Shown: in pieces, positions 63,060 to 64,000 of the stretch | Numbering within the stretch: position 1 is the stretch's first letter | Layout of the letters: each line of letters begins with the position of its first letter | Assembly: GCF_005884405.1 (NCBI RefSeq) | Contig: NZ_VCAO01000001.1 | Span: 862,304 to 926,303 of the forward strand | Direction: 5' to 3' | Source of the DNA: Qipengyuania marisflavi | GTDB lineage: Bacteria; Pseudomonadota; Alphaproteobacteria; Sphingomonadales; Sphingomonadaceae | Length of the DNA: 64,000 nt | Translations under genes and position numbers: made by a program | The notes under the pieces: generated by a model | Told to the model about the DNA's origin: nothing | The model's database searches: none | The model's input: the letters and a program-made list of their open reading frames with translations, nothing else

Positions 63060-64000
63060 TTCCCATCGATCCGCAGATCATCCACGGTCAAAGCGCCCTC
63101 GCCAGGCCGCATCCACAGCCCCAGCACTTCATTGGCGCAACCCTTGGCATCGATCCGCTGACCGCTTGCCGCGATGGCCCCTGACACATTGCTGGGCCGC
63201 TCGGGATGGCCGCAGCCGAGTGTGGCCACCAGCAGCGCAGGCTTAAGGCCGGTAACACTGCCCGTCACAGTATGAGCGCCTTGCGTCAGCGCCACGGGCT
63301 GAGAGAGCACCAGCCGCGTCACGCTGGAGCGATTGGCCAGCTCTATCATCCGCTCCTTGCCGCCAACCGGGGAGACGCGAACATCGCCCGCGCCGTGACG
63401 CTGCCAGCCGAAGGGACCGGATTCGTCGCTGGCGAACTTGTCGAAGCCGGGATCGGACAGCGCCCCCGCCGTTGCGCCTGCCGGACAATGGACCTGCCAC
63501 AGCGCCTCGGCCTCACCGCGATAGGCCCGCGATGATAGCGCGCGGACCATCGGCAGCACCCGCTCGCACCCCAGTTCAGGCACCCCGGCACTGCGGCTGG
63601 CGAGAAACCGAGCGCGCGCGCGGAGCATTTCTACATCGCCCGCATAGCCGGACAGATAGGCTTCGGCCCAGGCCGGTCCGCTGCGCAGCCGTTCTGCCAA
63701 TGCCCGCCGGCCGTCTTCGCGTGCCTCCAGCATTCCAAGGAAGGTCTGCGCCGCCTCAGAACGCGGATTGGCGCGCAGGATCGCATCCAGCCTCAGCGCC
63801 GCCGCCGCGATGCGGTCTTCGCGCAGATCGCGGTCAAACCAATAGGCCTGCGTGATCATCTCGCGCCAGCCCAGCTTGGCCGCGGCCCGGAAAGCGGCAT
63901 CCCCGCCGTCACCGCCAGCGCTGCTGTCCAGAGCGGCAACAGCGCCAAGAAATGCCGGACCACGCGGATCAAGCGGGTCGCGCTTAGTGGCCGCGCGGGC
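63056..64000 (-). CDS. TPR-like envelope/polysaccharide-cluster protein, partial (5' end outside window)
   Basis: Frame is open from the stop at 63056 to base 64000 (314 residues). Helical repeats in the N-terminal visible part (AAFRAAAKLGWREMITQAYW, RIAAAALRLDAILRANPRSE, AAQTFLGMLEAREDGRRALA) resemble tetratricopeptide repeats. The C-terminal half is a beta-rich region (FGWQRHGAGDVRVSPVGGKE, LVLSQPVALTQGAHTVTG) like a carbohydrate-binding jelly-roll. ATG 63859 is internal. Its stop overlaps the convergent glycosyltransferase stop by 4 bases. Probably linked to glycan export or assembly; no named family. Confidence 0.75.
   Translation of the reverse strand, partial: ARAATKRDPLDPRGPAFLGAVAALDSSAGGDGGDAAFRAAAKLGWREMITQAYWFDRDLREDRIAAAALRLDAILRANPRSEAAQTFLGMLEAREDGRRALAERLRSGPAWAEAYLSGYAGDVEMLRARARFLASRSAGVPELGCERVLPMVRALSSRAYRGEAEALWQVHCPAGATAGALSDPGFDKFASDESGPFGWQRHGAGDVRVSPVGGKERMIELANRSSVTRLVLSQPVALTQGAHTVTGSVTGLKPALLVATLGCGHPERPSNVSGAIAASGQRIDAKGCANEVLGLWMRPGEGALTVDDLRIDGN

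Noticed and set aside
1..64000. Insertion sequences, prophage genes, CRISPR arrays, rRNA or tRNA genes
   Set aside because: No transposase, integrase or phage structural motifs, no regularly spaced repeats, and no cloverleaf or rRNA-like sequence was seen on either strand.

Overview
The window is a chromosomal segment of a high-GC alphaproteobacterium, most likely Sphingomonadales/Erythrobacteraceae. Evidence: an lptD-surA-pdxA-rsmA cluster; hem genes next to a mitofilin-like gene; many lipoproteins and a large TonB-dependent receptor; and a circularly permuted two-piece tmRNA on the minus strand at about 11967-12336, which encodes the tag ANDNEALAIAA, a form typical of this group. I see no insertion sequence, prophage, CRISPR array, rRNA or tRNA. 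With the small genes added here, no gene-free stretch exceeds 300 bases; the longest is the divergent region 25152-25423 (272 bases).

Layout, first half. 1-5057: outer-membrane assembly, vitamin B6 and 16S rRNA dimethylation genes (lptD 3' part, surA, pdxA, rsmA), tightly overlapping. 5152-5826: an AT-rich gene with two tandem TonB-C-like repeats. 5823-7922: malate synthase G. 8070-11538: an M20 hydrolase with astA and astB (arginine succinyltransferase route). 11678-12866: small membrane protein, tmRNA, mscL. 13001-16509: LemA/TPM-domain cluster, Nudix hydrolase, SDR. 16557-17126: a compact operon of two paralogous 39-residue membrane peptides plus a PspC-domain protein, preceded by a sigma-54 promoter that fully matches the consensus. 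17280-22319: recF, then tesA divergent from ybbA-ybbP. 22485-27253: TonB-dependent receptor divergent from typA. 27431-30805: a large RTX protein with a nuclease-like domain whose metal ligands are mostly substituted.

Layout, second half. 30822-32086: tagD-licD. 32191-34054: putP and a broken glyoxalase. 34059-34999: sdpR-sdpI with an operator-like inverted repeat. 35148-36452: extensin-like lipoprotein and a LuxR/FixJ-type regulator. 36601-40579: the Anbu proteasome-like cluster (ATP-grasp, alpha-E, transglutaminase, Anbu). 40654-46936: hydrolase, DUF3617 lipoprotein, uvrB, lipoprotein, dsbD. 46983-54337: UbiH-type hydroxylase; mitofilin-like, hemD and hemC on one strand; tsaD, gpsA and a flippase on the other. 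54427-57644: VWA, OmpA, 52-residue and HhH-domain envelope cluster. 57710-59014: response regulator, Cys-rich copper protein, orphan lasso-B2-like protein. 59073-61926: gcdH, maiA, fahA. 61923-64000: a glycosyltransferase that probably starts at a non-standard codon, and a TPR-like protein cut by the window edge.

The region is mostly core genome. The most interesting parts are the sigma-54/twin-peptide/PspC operon, the degenerate RTX nuclease, the Anbu cluster and the AT-rich tandem-repeat gene. All functions are inferred from sequence alone; no database search was run.
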